In this document: in pieces, positions 6,295-13,214 of the stretch | Position numbering within the stretch: position 1 is the stretch's first letter | Layout of the letters: each line of letters opens with the position of its first letter | From: Dictyoglomaceae bacterium | GTDB lineage: Bacteria > Dictyoglomota > Dictyoglomia > Dictyoglomales > Dictyoglomaceae | Reading direction: 5' to 3' | DNA: 14,689 nt | Assembly: GCA_026417425.1 (NCBI GenBank) | Contig: JAOADF010000112.1 | Span: 1-14,689, forward strand | Position numbers and translations under genes: made by a program | The notes under the pieces: model-generated | What the model was told of the DNA's origin: nothing | Databases searched by the model: none | Seen by the model: the letters and a program-made list of their open reading frames with translations, nothing else

Positions 6295-7168
6295 TTATCT
6301 CTTGTTTAATTCTGATAATTCTAACCTATTCTTTAATTCTCTGTGCATTTCTTCACATTTCATCCTCTTCATGTATTTTAAAGCTATGTGTAGACTGTTA
6401 TTGTTCATTATCTCTGAATTATATGCTATAAATATCTTCTCTCCATTTACCTCTCTTACTGCTATTTTTATCCCTAAATCTTCTAACTTTAAACTTCCAA
6501 AATACTTCCCACAATTTAATTCATTTAGGTTTATCTTCTTCCCAGAGGGAAGAATGAAACCTATCCTCCCCTTTAGTCTTACAATAAATATCATAGAATC
6601 CAAATTCTCTATCTGCAATTATGATAGGCTTGAATGGTAAAATCTCCAATATTTCATCTATACATCTAAATCTTCTTTCTTAAGAATTCTGGCATAGAAA
6701 GGTAAAGATCTTCCTTTGAAGGGAAAAGAAGCAATGAATATCTCTACATCAGGAAATTTTAAAGGAGTAAAGTCTATTATTACAAAATCAGTTTTAATCT
6801 TATTTATTATAATTTTAGAGAAGGCTTCAAAACAAGAAATGGTGGATATCTTCATTTTATGAAAGAATCTCCAAATTCTATTTACTTTCGATTTTCTAAG
6901 AGTATCAAGAGGCAAGAAAGAAACAATCTAGCATGCTTGATAAAATTTATTTTTTTTAAGTTTTATACTAATTTTACATTTACCAGGAAGAATTTTTTGA
7001 TTACAGATCAGCATTCATAATATTGATTTTTTGTATAATGCATTCCCTTAAGACTTATTCTAATCCCTTGGAAACTTTATCTTAAAGCTTTTTCTTTTCT
7101 TATAATTCATCCACAAAATTGTTAAAATATTACATGGTTTCTATTCTTTTCTTTTTTAATTTTGGCAT
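6295..7168 (-). pseudogene. Decayed IS4-family transposase
   Basis: Minus-strand pieces in different frames together read as one DDE transposase. Piece 1 (7014-6658) holds LDTLRKSKVNRIWRFFHK and the first Asp in VIIDFTPLK, then FPFKGRSLPFYARIL. It is interrupted by an in-frame TAG at 6930-6928. A frameshift near 6660 leads to IDEILEILPFKPIIIADREFG with the second catalytic Asp (codon 6613-6611). A second frameshift near 6575-6600 leads to RLKGRIGFILPSGKK and the C-terminus ending at 6295. That last piece contains Y-(2)-R-(3)-E-(6)-K at 6375-6331 (YMKRMKCEEMHRELK), the IS4-family signature with the catalytic Glu. An ATG at 7168-7166 behind a GGGG ribosome binding site (MPKLKKKRIE) may be the original N-terminus, with a further frame break near 7130; the part 7015-7168 is the least certain. 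With at least one nonsense codon and two frameshifts, it cannot make active transposase. No convincing terminal inverted repeats were found. Confidence 0.75.
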
Positions 7169-7268
7169 CTTAGCCCCTTAATAAGATTTTTGTATTTTAA
7201 CCAAAATTATTCTTATTTGAAAATTTTACACTAAATATTTTGCACAATCTTTAAAAGCTATCTTTAAT
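7169..7268. other. AT-rich spacer between the transposase remnant and the glcD-like gene
   Basis: It holds poly-A/T stretches and no open frame or strong hairpin. It follows the stop codon of the etf operon, but I see no GC-rich terminator stem. Any operon terminator here would have to be A/T-based and is not recognisable. Confidence 0.5.
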
Positions 7269-8672
7269 TTAAAAAATCTTTCCCGGATTCATTATTCCAT
7301 TGGGATCAAAGACTTTTTTTAGTTCTTTCATAATTAAAATTTCCTTTTTCTTTGAATGATATAGAGCTTTCTTTTTTACAAATCCAATTCCATGTTCCCC
7401 ACTAATTGCTCCTCCCAATTCCTGCGCTATAATAGATATTTCATCTAAAATTCTTTCCTGAAGGGGTTGCCACTCTTCAGGTGATAGATCCTTTGGTTTT
7501 AGAGGAGCGGAATGTATATTTCCATCTCCTGCATGAGCCACATTATATATTTCTACTTTATACTTTTCTCCTATTTTCCTCACTTTTCTTAGCATTTCTG
7601 GGATTGAAGATGTAGGAACTACTGCATCTCCTAATACTACATAAGGATCTACAGCTTTTATTGCCTCTAAATAATTTCTTCTAATTCTCCAAAGCTTTTC
7701 ACTGGCAAAAGGATTTTCAGCAACAAAAACCTCTAAGGCTCCCTCTTTTAAACATGCCTCTCCTGCCCTAATATATGCTTCTTCAAGCTGATTTTTATTA
7801 TTTCCATCAAATTGGATAATAAGATAAGAAGATGCTTTATCATCATATTCCCATCTTTCTTTCGTATATATGCTTGAAAGATGATAAGATCCTTGATCTA
7901 TGAATTCTATTGCACAAGGTAGAACTTTACTTCCTGAAATAATCTTTGGGACAGTATAGATGGCAGATTCTACATTAGGAAAGGGAACAAGAAGATCTAC
8001 TGTGTATGGAGGTAAAGGAATTAGGTTTACAATAATTTTTGTAAAAACTCCTAAAGTTCCTTCGGATCCTATAAATAAATTTAGAAGATTATATCCCGAA
8101 GAATCTTTTCTTCTTTTTCCTCCAATATTTATTATCTCTCCTGAAGGAAGGACCACTTCTAAGAAAAGAACATGATGTCCTGTATTCCCATATTTTATAA
8201 CCTTACTTCCTCCTGCATTTGTAGCAACATTTCCCCCTAAAAAACTTGTTTCCACACTCATAGGATATCCAGGGTAAAATAATTCTTCTTCTGCCACTTT
8301 TTTACAAAGGTCATTGGTTACCACTCCTGGTTCACAAGTTGCAGTAAGATTTCCCTTATCTATTTCCAATATTTGATTCATTTTTTCAAAGGATAAGACC
8401 AATCCACCATAAAGAGGGATTGCACCACCTGCTAAACCACTTCCTGCTCCTCTTGGAGTTATGGGAATTAAATTTTCATTAGCAAGTTTTAATACTTTTG
8501 AAACTTCTCCTGAAGATTCAGGTCTTACTACTATTTCAGGAAGATGGGCATAGAATTTTCCTGACTCATCCTGAGAATATCTCTCCAAATCTTCATGATT
8601 TGTTAAAACATCATTTTCTCCACAGATATTTATCAATTCATCAATAATCATCTCATTTACTTTTCTAAACAT
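7269..8672 (-). CDS. glcD: GlcD-family FAD-linked oxidase (2-hydroxyacid/lactate dehydrogenase type), probable EtfAB partner
   Basis: This 467-residue protein is full length for the glycolate oxidase GlcD / D-lactate dehydrogenase family. The FAD-binding PCMH part has PRGAGSGLAGG (73-83), GGNVATNAGG (146-155) and GSEGTLG (202-208). The C-terminal oxidase cap has NVAHAGDGNIH (377-387, with the conserved His pair) and GEHGIG (425-430), and it closes with FDPNGIMNPGKIF. There is no iron-sulfur domain and no GlcE/GlcF neighbour. The gene is last in etfB-etfA-glcD and its start overlaps the etfA end by 8 bases, so it very likely passes electrons to EtfAB. The order matches the lactate dehydrogenase/ETF complex of acetogens (LctBCD), which drives NAD-dependent lactate oxidation with ferredoxin. 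The substrate (lactate, glycolate or another 2-hydroxyacid) cannot be told from sequence. A GAGAGG site lies upstream of the ATG. Confidence 0.88.
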   Translation of the reverse strand: MFRKVNEMIIDELINICGENDVLTNHEDLERYSQDESGKFYAHLPEIVVRPESSGEVSKVLKLANENLIPITPRGAGSGLAGGAIPLYGGLVLSFEKMNQILEIDKGNLTATCEPGVVTNDLCKKVAEEELFYPGYPMSVETSFLGGNVATNAGGSKVIKYGNTGHHVLFLEVVLPSGEIINIGGKRRKDSSGYNLLNLFIGSEGTLGVFTKIIVNLIPLPPYTVDLLVPFPNVESAIYTVPKIISGSKVLPCAIEFIDQGSYHLSSIYTKERWEYDDKASSYLIIQFDGNNKNQLEEAYIRAGEACLKEGALEVFVAENPFASEKLWRIRRNYLEAIKAVDPYVVLGDAVVPTSSIPEMLRKVRKIGEKYKVEIYNVAHAGDGNIHSAPLKPKDLSPEEWQPLQERILDEISIIAQELGGAISGEHGIGFVKKKALYHSKKKEILIMKELKKVFDPNGIMNPGKIF

Positions 8673-9657
8673 TTTCTTTCTTCCTCTCCTCTAATTTCTT
8701 CTTTAAAAGGTTAAGAATCTCTAAAGCATCTCCAATAATTCCTAAATCGGATACTTGAAATATAGGAGCATCAGGATCTTTATTTATGGCAATAATATTT
8801 TCAGAATTTATCATTCCTGCAAGATGTTGAACCGCTCCAGAAATTCCCACTGCAATATATACCTTTGGATTTACTGTCTTCCCACTTAATCCTACCTGAT
8901 GGGGATATTTTATCCAGCCCATATCTACAACGGATCGGGAAGCTCCCACCGCACCTCCCAAAAGATGAGCAATATCAAAGAGAAGGGAAAAATTTTGAGG
9001 ATTTTTTAATCCCCTTCCTCCTGAGATAACGATTTCTGCATCTCCTAAGGAAATTTCCTCTTCTCTTTTTCTAAAGCTTAATCTTTTAACTCTTGGTGAA
9101 AATTCTTCCTCTATATTGTGAATAATAATTTCTCCTTTTCTTTTTATATCTCTTCGAAGAGGCTTTTTACCTTTTGGTCTAACTGTTGCCATCTGAGGTT
9201 TATGTTCTGGAGTTTTTATTGTGGCAAGAACATTTCCTCCAATAGCTGGTCTTGTCTGAAGAAGAAGTCCTGTTTCTTCCTCTATATCTAGATAAGTGCA
9301 ATCCGCAGTAAGTCCTGTTTTTAATTTTCCCGCAAGATAGGGCATGAGAGTTCTTCCCTGAGTGGTAGCACCTGCTAAAATAATTTCAGGACTTCTTTCT
9401 TTTATAAAAGGAATTAAAACTTTCACAAAATTTTCTACATTAAAGATTTCTAATTCCCTATTCTTAAAAAATTCAACTTTATCTGCACCATAATATATTA
9501 TTTCTTCCAATTGATCTTCTAAATTACTTCCCAATACTAAAGCGGAAAGAGTTCCCTTTAATTTGTCCGTAAGAATTCTTCCCCATGCCAATAACTCATA
9601 GGTTATAGGATGAATCTTTCCTTCTCTTACTTCAGAGAGTATAAATATATCCCTCAT
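8665..9657 (-). CDS. etfA: Electron transfer flavoprotein subunit alpha
   Basis: A 330-residue EtfA. The N-terminal Rossmann-like half contains the usual AGATTQGRTLMPYLAGKL (about 95-112). The C-terminal FAD-binding half contains SGGRGLKNPQN (212-222), GASRSVVDMGWI (238-249), the ETF-alpha signature region LSGKTVNPKVYIAVGISG followed by AVQHLAGM (257-282), and NKDPDAPIFQVSDLGIIGD (292-310). There is no N-terminal ferredoxin-like [4Fe-4S] extension, unlike some lactate-dehydrogenase-linked EtfA proteins. Its ATG overlaps the etfB stop (ATGA, 4 bases) and its end overlaps the glcD start by 8 bases, so the three genes are translationally coupled. A GAGGG ribosome binding site lies within the etfB end. 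It pairs with EtfB and takes electrons from, or gives them to, the GlcD-like dehydrogenase. Whether the complex bifurcates to ferredoxin cannot be decided from sequence by eye. Confidence 0.95.
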   Translation of the reverse strand: MRDIFILSEVREGKIHPITYELLAWGRILTDKLKGTLSALVLGSNLEDQLEEIIYYGADKVEFFKNRELEIFNVENFVKVLIPFIKERSPEIILAGATTQGRTLMPYLAGKLKTGLTADCTYLDIEEETGLLLQTRPAIGGNVLATIKTPEHKPQMATVRPKGKKPLRRDIKRKGEIIIHNIEEEFSPRVKRLSFRKREEEISLGDAEIVISGGRGLKNPQNFSLLFDIAHLLGGAVGASRSVVDMGWIKYPHQVGLSGKTVNPKVYIAVGISGAVQHLAGMINSENIIAINKDPDAPIFQVSDLGIIGDALEILNLLKKKLEERKKENV

Positions 9658-10448
9658 AAAATCCCTCTTTCTTCTAAAAATTTTATAATAATATTCACTG
9701 CTTTTTCAGTATTTTTCTCTTTAATCTTTATTCCATTTCTTGAAAGCTTTGGATAGAATATTTTTACCACTCTTGTAGGAGATCCTAAGAGTCCCACATC
9801 TTTTTCAGAAAGCTCTAAATCTTTAATGTTAATAATTGGTATTTCTGTTTCCCTTGCTCTTATTTTCCCATATAAAGTGGGGAGTCTTGGCTCTGAGATT
9901 GCTTTTATTACTGAGATTACACAGGGCAAAGAAGAAAAGATTACTTCTGTTCCTTCCTCTGTTTCCCTTTCTACAATAATGTAATCCCTTCCAATCTCAT
10001 TAATTTTACTTACATAGGTTAATATGGGAAGATCCAATTGTCCTGCAAGGCTTGGTCCCACCTGTCCTGTTTCTCCATCGGTTGCCCTTTCTCCTGTAAA
10101 GATAATGGAAAAATCTCCTAATTTTTTAATAAAGCTAGAAAGGGTATAAGAGGTTGCCCAAGTATCTGCACCTGCAAAGGCTTTATCTGAAAGAAGATAT
10201 CCTTTATCACATCCCATAGAAATTGCTTCTTTTATTGCTTCTTTTGCCTTTGGAGGTCCCATGGAAATAACTATTATTTCTGTATCTTCTTTTATACTTT
10301 CTTTAACCTGAAGACTTGCTTCTATCGCATATAAGTCCAAAGGATTAATAACTGCTTCTACCTCTTCTCTTTTCATTGTTCCTGTCTTCTCATCCATTTT
10401 TACCTTATCGGTAGCAGGAACCTGCTTAATAAGAACTACTATTCTCAT
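9654..10448 (-). CDS. etfB: Electron transfer flavoprotein subunit beta
   Basis: A 264-residue EtfB of normal length. It opens with the family pattern MRIVVLIKQVPATDKVKMDE and INPLDLYAIEASLQVKE. It contains the nucleotide-binding loop FTGERATDGETGQVGP (117-132), which holds AMP in classical ETFs and a second FAD in bifurcating ones, and GSPTRVVKIFYPK (about 222-234) near the C-terminus. It is the first gene of the etfB-etfA-glcD operon, with stop TGA overlapping the etfA ATG. The ribosome binding site is modest (AAGGAAAAAG before the ATG). The promoter must lie in the very AT-rich 10449-10542 spacer shared with the divergent serine hydrolase. The DGETGQVGP form occurs in ETFs from anaerobes that partner GlcD-type dehydrogenases, so a bifurcating role is possible but not shown. 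Confidence 0.95.
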   Translation of the reverse strand: MRIVVLIKQVPATDKVKMDEKTGTMKREEVEAVINPLDLYAIEASLQVKESIKEDTEIIVISMGPPKAKEAIKEAISMGCDKGYLLSDKAFAGADTWATSYTLSSFIKKLGDFSIIFTGERATDGETGQVGPSLAGQLDLPILTYVSKINEIGRDYIIVERETEEGTEVIFSSLPCVISVIKAISEPRLPTLYGKIRARETEIPIINIKDLELSEKDVGLLGSPTRVVKIFYPKLSRNGIKIKEKNTEKAVNIIIKFLEERGIL

Positions 10449-10467
10449 ATCACTTTTTCCTTTCTTT

Positions 10468-10498
10468 TATATATACATTATAATATATATACATTATA
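10468..10498. repeat. Two 15-bp direct repeats in the etfB / serine hydrolase spacer
   Basis: TATATATACATTATA occurs at 10468-10482 and again at 10484-10498, a 16-bp period. Read on the minus strand each copy begins TATAATG, so each carries a candidate -10 box for etfB. The pair could be duplicated promoter elements or two operator half sites. In AT-rich sequence such a repeat is less striking than its length suggests, but the central ACATT is identical in both. Confidence 0.5.
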
Positions 10499-10506
10499 TC
10501 AAAAAG

Positions 10507-10535
10507 TTGAAAAAATTCCATAAATATATTAAGAT
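10507..10535 (+). promoter_or_regulatory. Predicted promoter giving a leaderless serine hydrolase mRNA
   Basis: TTGAAA at 10507-10512, a 17-base spacer, and TAAGAT at 10530-10535 (4 of 6 to TATAAT) would place the transcription start at about 10542-10543, which is the A of the ATG at 10543. No ribosome binding site precedes that ATG, while nearly all other genes here have a strong one. Both facts fit a leaderless transcript. Confidence 0.4.
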
Positions 10536-10542
10536 TATAAAT

Positions 10543-11622
10543 ATGAGAAAGATTGATGAACTTATAGAAAAATATATAGGGAATAAAACCTTTCCTGGGG
10601 GAGTTTTATTAATAGGAAATGATAAGGAAATCATATTTGAAAAAGCTTATGGATACAGAGCATTATTCCCTGAAAAAGAAGAAAACTCTGTAGATACTAT
10701 ATATGATCTTGCAAGCCTTACAAAGGTTATCGCTACTACTCCTGCAATAATGAAACTTTTGGAGGATGGAGAGATAAGACTTTGGGATTCTGTAGGAAAA
10801 TTTCTCAAGGAATTTTCTTATGGAGAAAAACAGGAAATTAAAATTTTTCATCTTCTTACCCATACCTCTGGGCTTCCTTCCTATTCTAATGCTTGGAAAT
10901 ATGCCAAAAATCCCGAGGAGTTAAAGGAAGAGATTTTAAAAACAGCTCTTTTATATAAAACAGGTGAAGATTTTCTCTATTCCTGTTTAAATTTTATTAT
11001 TTTAAGATATATTATAGAAGAAATAACTCATGTTCCCTTTGATAAATATGTAAAGGAAAATGTTTTTAATCCCTTAAATATGAGGGATACAGGATTTCTT
11101 CCAAAGAACAAAAGAAGGATTGCTCCAACTTGTGAAAGAGAGGAGAAAATTTTAAGGGGAGAGCCCGATGATGAATTGGCATATTATCAAGGAGGAATAA
11201 GTGGAAATGCAGGACTTTTTTCAACAGCAGAAGATTTATATAGATATGCAAGATCTTTAATAAATAAAGAATACATGATCTTCTCCCCTTATACCCTAGA
11301 GTTGTTTACGAGGGAGCATATATCCTTTAGAGATGAGAAAAGGGGATTGGGATGGATGATTAAAAGTATATCTTCATCATGTGGAGATCTTTTTAGTGAA
11401 AAAAGTTTTGGACATACAGGATATACAGGAACAAGCTTATGGATTGATCCTTTAAAAAAGCTAATTGTTATCTTTCTTTCCAATAGAACTCATATCTCTC
11501 GAAAGGTAATTTATCTTCCTGATAGAAATATAACTCCTTCTGAGGAAAATAACTTGGAGCAGATGATAGAATTTAGACCAAGACTTCATAATTTAATAGT
11601 TGGTACCTTTTTTAGAAGGTGA
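10543..11622 (+). CDS. Serine hydrolase, beta-lactamase / penicillin-binding-protein fold
   Basis: A 359-residue protein from ATG 10543; an in-frame TTG at 10507 would add 12 residues but lacks a ribosome binding site and looks like promoter. It has the class C beta-lactamase/EstB layout: SLTK near residue 58 (catalytic Ser and Lys of S-x-x-K), HLLTHTSGLPSYS, the tyrosine motif YSCLNF near 146, GISGNAGLFSTAEDLYRYA, and GHTGYTGTSLWID near 290 (equivalent of K-T-G). The catalytic set looks complete. No signal peptide is visible, so it is probably cytoplasmic, an esterase or peptidase-like enzyme rather than an antibiotic-resistance beta-lactamase. It is the only plus-strand gene among the minus-strand redox genes. 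It is divergent from etfB, and its last 30 bases overlap the end of the convergent DUF1667 gene. Substrate unknown. Confidence 0.88.
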   Translation: MRKIDELIEKYIGNKTFPGGVLLIGNDKEIIFEKAYGYRALFPEKEENSVDTIYDLASLTKVIATTPAIMKLLEDGEIRLWDSVGKFLKEFSYGEKQEIKIFHLLTHTSGLPSYSNAWKYAKNPEELKEEILKTALLYKTGEDFLYSCLNFIILRYIIEEITHVPFDKYVKENVFNPLNMRDTGFLPKNKRRIAPTCEREEKILRGEPDDELAYYQGGISGNAGLFSTAEDLYRYARSLINKEYMIFSPYTLELFTREHISFRDEKRGLGWMIKSISSSCGDLFSEKSFGHTGYTGTSLWIDPLKKLIVIFLSNRTHISRKVIYLPDRNITPSEENNLEQMIEFRPRLHNLIVGTFFRR

Positions 11623-11997
11623 AATTTTTTCTAACCTTTTCACAGTTCTTGTAGCAACAATATTTACTTTTGTATTTACAATATTCTGAATAATTATATC
11701 TCCCCTTTTAATTGGAGCTTTTATTTTATAGTTTTTTATTACATTCATGACATCTTTTATATATTTTATGGAAATAGGCTTATCAGTTTTTACAGAGACT
11801 AATGGTAGTTCTCCGCCAATAACTTTAATGCTTGTAGTTAGAATTCTTTTTGGATCTCTTATTTCATCTTCTGCATATTCTACTCCTCTTTTACATTTAT
11901 ATCCCTCTATATTCCTTATTGAATTTTCATCATCCCTTATTTCTATTATTAATTTACATCCTATAGGACATTGTACACATACAAATTTTTTAAGCAT
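11593..11997 (-). CDS. DUF1667 protein with four cysteines (probable Fe-S subunit of the glycerol-3-phosphate redox complex)
   Basis: A 134-residue protein. Four cysteines lie near the N-terminus: C7, C10 and C14 in CVQCPIGC, and C35 in GYKCKRG. This C-x2-C-x3-C...C spacing resembles the [4Fe-4S] site at the N-terminus of molybdopterin oxidoreductases. The remainder (RILTTSIKVIGGELPLVSVKT, then the RGDIIIQNIVNTKVNIVATRTV tail) matches the DUF1667 family as I know it. The ATG lies 2 bases after the stop of the preceding oxidoreductase and is served by a GGGGGA site (12009-12004) inside that gene, so the three minus-strand genes form one operon. In Clostridia and Thermotogae this protein travels with the same two flavoproteins. 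I infer that it carries electrons within that complex. Its 3' end overlaps the convergent serine hydrolase by 30 bases. Confidence 0.85.
   Translation of the reverse strand: MLKKFVCVQCPIGCKLIIEIRDDENSIRNIEGYKCKRGVEYAEDEIRDPKRILTTSIKVIGGELPLVSVKTDKPISIKYIKDVMNVIKNYKIKAPIKRGDIIIQNIVNTKVNIVATRTVKRLEKISPSKKGTNY
11605..11630 (+). terminator. Weak terminator-like hairpin at the serine hydrolase stop
   Basis: ACCTT (11605-11609) pairs with AAGGT (11616-11620) over a 6-base loop, and GAAA then six T (11625-11630) follows. The stem is only 5 bp and lies at the stop codon, within the region overlapping the DUF1667 gene end, so this is a tentative call. Confidence 0.25.
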
Positions 11998-11999
11998 AT

Positions 12000-13214
12000 T
12001 TATTCCCCCTTTATTGAGACTTCTATTTCTTTTAAATTCTCAATATATTTATCTTTAATGTTTACTCTTAAAATTTCACTTGGAATTAAATCTTTAAATT
12101 CTTTTTCAAATTTTCCTACTTTCAAGATTCCCTTTTCCATAGGTTTTCTTACTCTAATATATAGAGTTAGATTCTCTATTGGCGTATAGTAATTGGGGTA
12201 TAAAATTCCTATATTCTCTCCTTTCTTAATGGGAATTTTTTGATTATATTTTTCACCTTTTACATATAAACCTGCATATTTTCCTGCTTTTTCTCCTTCA
12301 ATAGAAACATAATCCACTAAATCATAGATTATGGTGCAGTTTCCAGAGGCAAAGATAAAATCTAAAGAAGTCTGTCCTAAATTATTGACAGAAAACCCTT
12401 TACTTACTTTATCTATTTCTACCTTATCTTCAAGAAGTTCTATATTCGGTATTAATCCCACAGATAGAATTAGGGTATCAACTTTAAATATTTTTTCTGT
12501 ACCCAATATAGGTTTAAAGTTTTCATCTACATTAGCCACAACTACCTCCTCTACTCTTCCATTTCCTCTTACTTCTATTACTGTTGAGGATAGATATAAT
12601 GGAATATTATAGTCTTCAAGACACTGAACCACATTTCTTAACAATCCCCCGGGATAGGGAAGTCTCTCAACAACTCCTACAACTTCCACCCCTTCCAAGG
12701 TAAGCCTTCTTGCCATGATAAGTCCTATATCACCAGATCCTAAAATAAGAGCTCTCTTTCCAGGAAAGATATTTAAAATATTAATGTATTTTTGTGCCAT
12801 TCCTGCAGTAAATATGCCAGAAAGTCTCTTTCCGGGAATTAAGAGGCTTCCAAAGGTTCTTTCCCTTGCTCCTGTGGCAACTACTATAGCTTTTGTTTCT
12901 ATGGTTTTTACCCCATAGGGAGTTATAAGATAGATTTTTTTATCTTTGATATCTATGGAATGTAAGAAAGAATCCGAAAAAATCTTTACATCTGTATTTT
13001 TAAGCATTTCTATAAAAATTTCTGCATATTCAGGTCCTGTTAACTCTTTTCTAAAATAATGCAATCCAAATCCATTGTGAATACACTGATTTAAAACTCC
13101 GCCAATTCTTTCTTCTCTTTCTATAAGAACCACATCTAAACCTTCTTTATAAGCGGAAAGGGCGGATCCAATTCCAGCAGCACCACCACCTATAACTACT
13201 ATATCAGTTTTCAC
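12000..13214 (-). CDS. NAD(P)/FAD-dependent oxidoreductase, partner of the GlpA-like dehydrogenase
   Basis: A 404-residue pyridine-nucleotide-disulfide-type flavoprotein. The first FAD loop GGGAAG is near residues 9-14, followed by RIGGVLNQCIHNGFGLHYF, a stretch typical of this operon family. An ATGARER motif closes the FAD domain, and a second Rossmann loop GSGDIG (LILGSGDIGLIMARRL) would bind NAD(P)H. The cysteine in NQCIHNGFG is not a CxxC redox pair. I chose GTG 13214-13212 as the start. It follows GGGAGGG (13228-13222) at 7 bases and overlaps the upstream stop as GTGA. The longer frame from ATG 13241 has no ribosome binding site and overlaps by 31 bases. Related proteins accompany glycerol-3-phosphate dehydrogenase and DUF1667 in anaerobes, so it probably links their electrons to NAD(P). 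It acts in the cytoplasm; the electron route is inferred. Confidence 0.88.
   Translation of the reverse strand: MKTDIVVIGGGAAGIGSALSAYKEGLDVVLIEREERIGGVLNQCIHNGFGLHYFRKELTGPEYAEIFIEMLKNTDVKIFSDSFLHSIDIKDKKIYLITPYGVKTIETKAIVVATGARERTFGSLLIPGKRLSGIFTAGMAQKYINILNIFPGKRALILGSGDIGLIMARRLTLEGVEVVGVVERLPYPGGLLRNVVQCLEDYNIPLYLSSTVIEVRGNGRVEEVVVANVDENFKPILGTEKIFKVDTLILSVGLIPNIELLEDKVEIDKVSKGFSVNNLGQTSLDFIFASGNCTIIYDLVDYVSIEGEKAGKYAGLYVKGEKYNQKIPIKKGENIGILYPNYYTPIENLTLYIRVRKPMEKGILKVGKFEKEFKDLIPSEILRVNIKDKYIENLKEIEVSIKGE

Noticed and set aside
6290..6640. Plus-strand 116-codon open frame over the transposase relic
   Set aside because: It is the antisense of the transposase C-terminal piece, has no ribosome binding site and a Phe/Ser-rich composition typical of an opposite-strand shadow.
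6246..7080. Imperfect inverted repeat AAACTTTCCCAAG (6246-6258) with CTTGGAAACTTT (7067-7078) as insertion-sequence ends
   Set aside because: The match needs a gap and a mismatch, and the right copy would lie inside the likely N-terminal coding part of the transposase. It is too weak in AT-rich sequence to call.
10507..10542. TTG at 10507 as the serine hydrolase start
   Set aside because: There is no ribosome binding site, the extra 12 residues do not belong to the family core, and TTGAAA there fits a -35 element better.
11747..12189. Plus-strand open frames opposite the DUF1667 and oxidoreductase genes
   Set aside because: They are low-complexity, Ser/Phe/Ile-rich opposite-strand shadows of well supported minus-strand genes.
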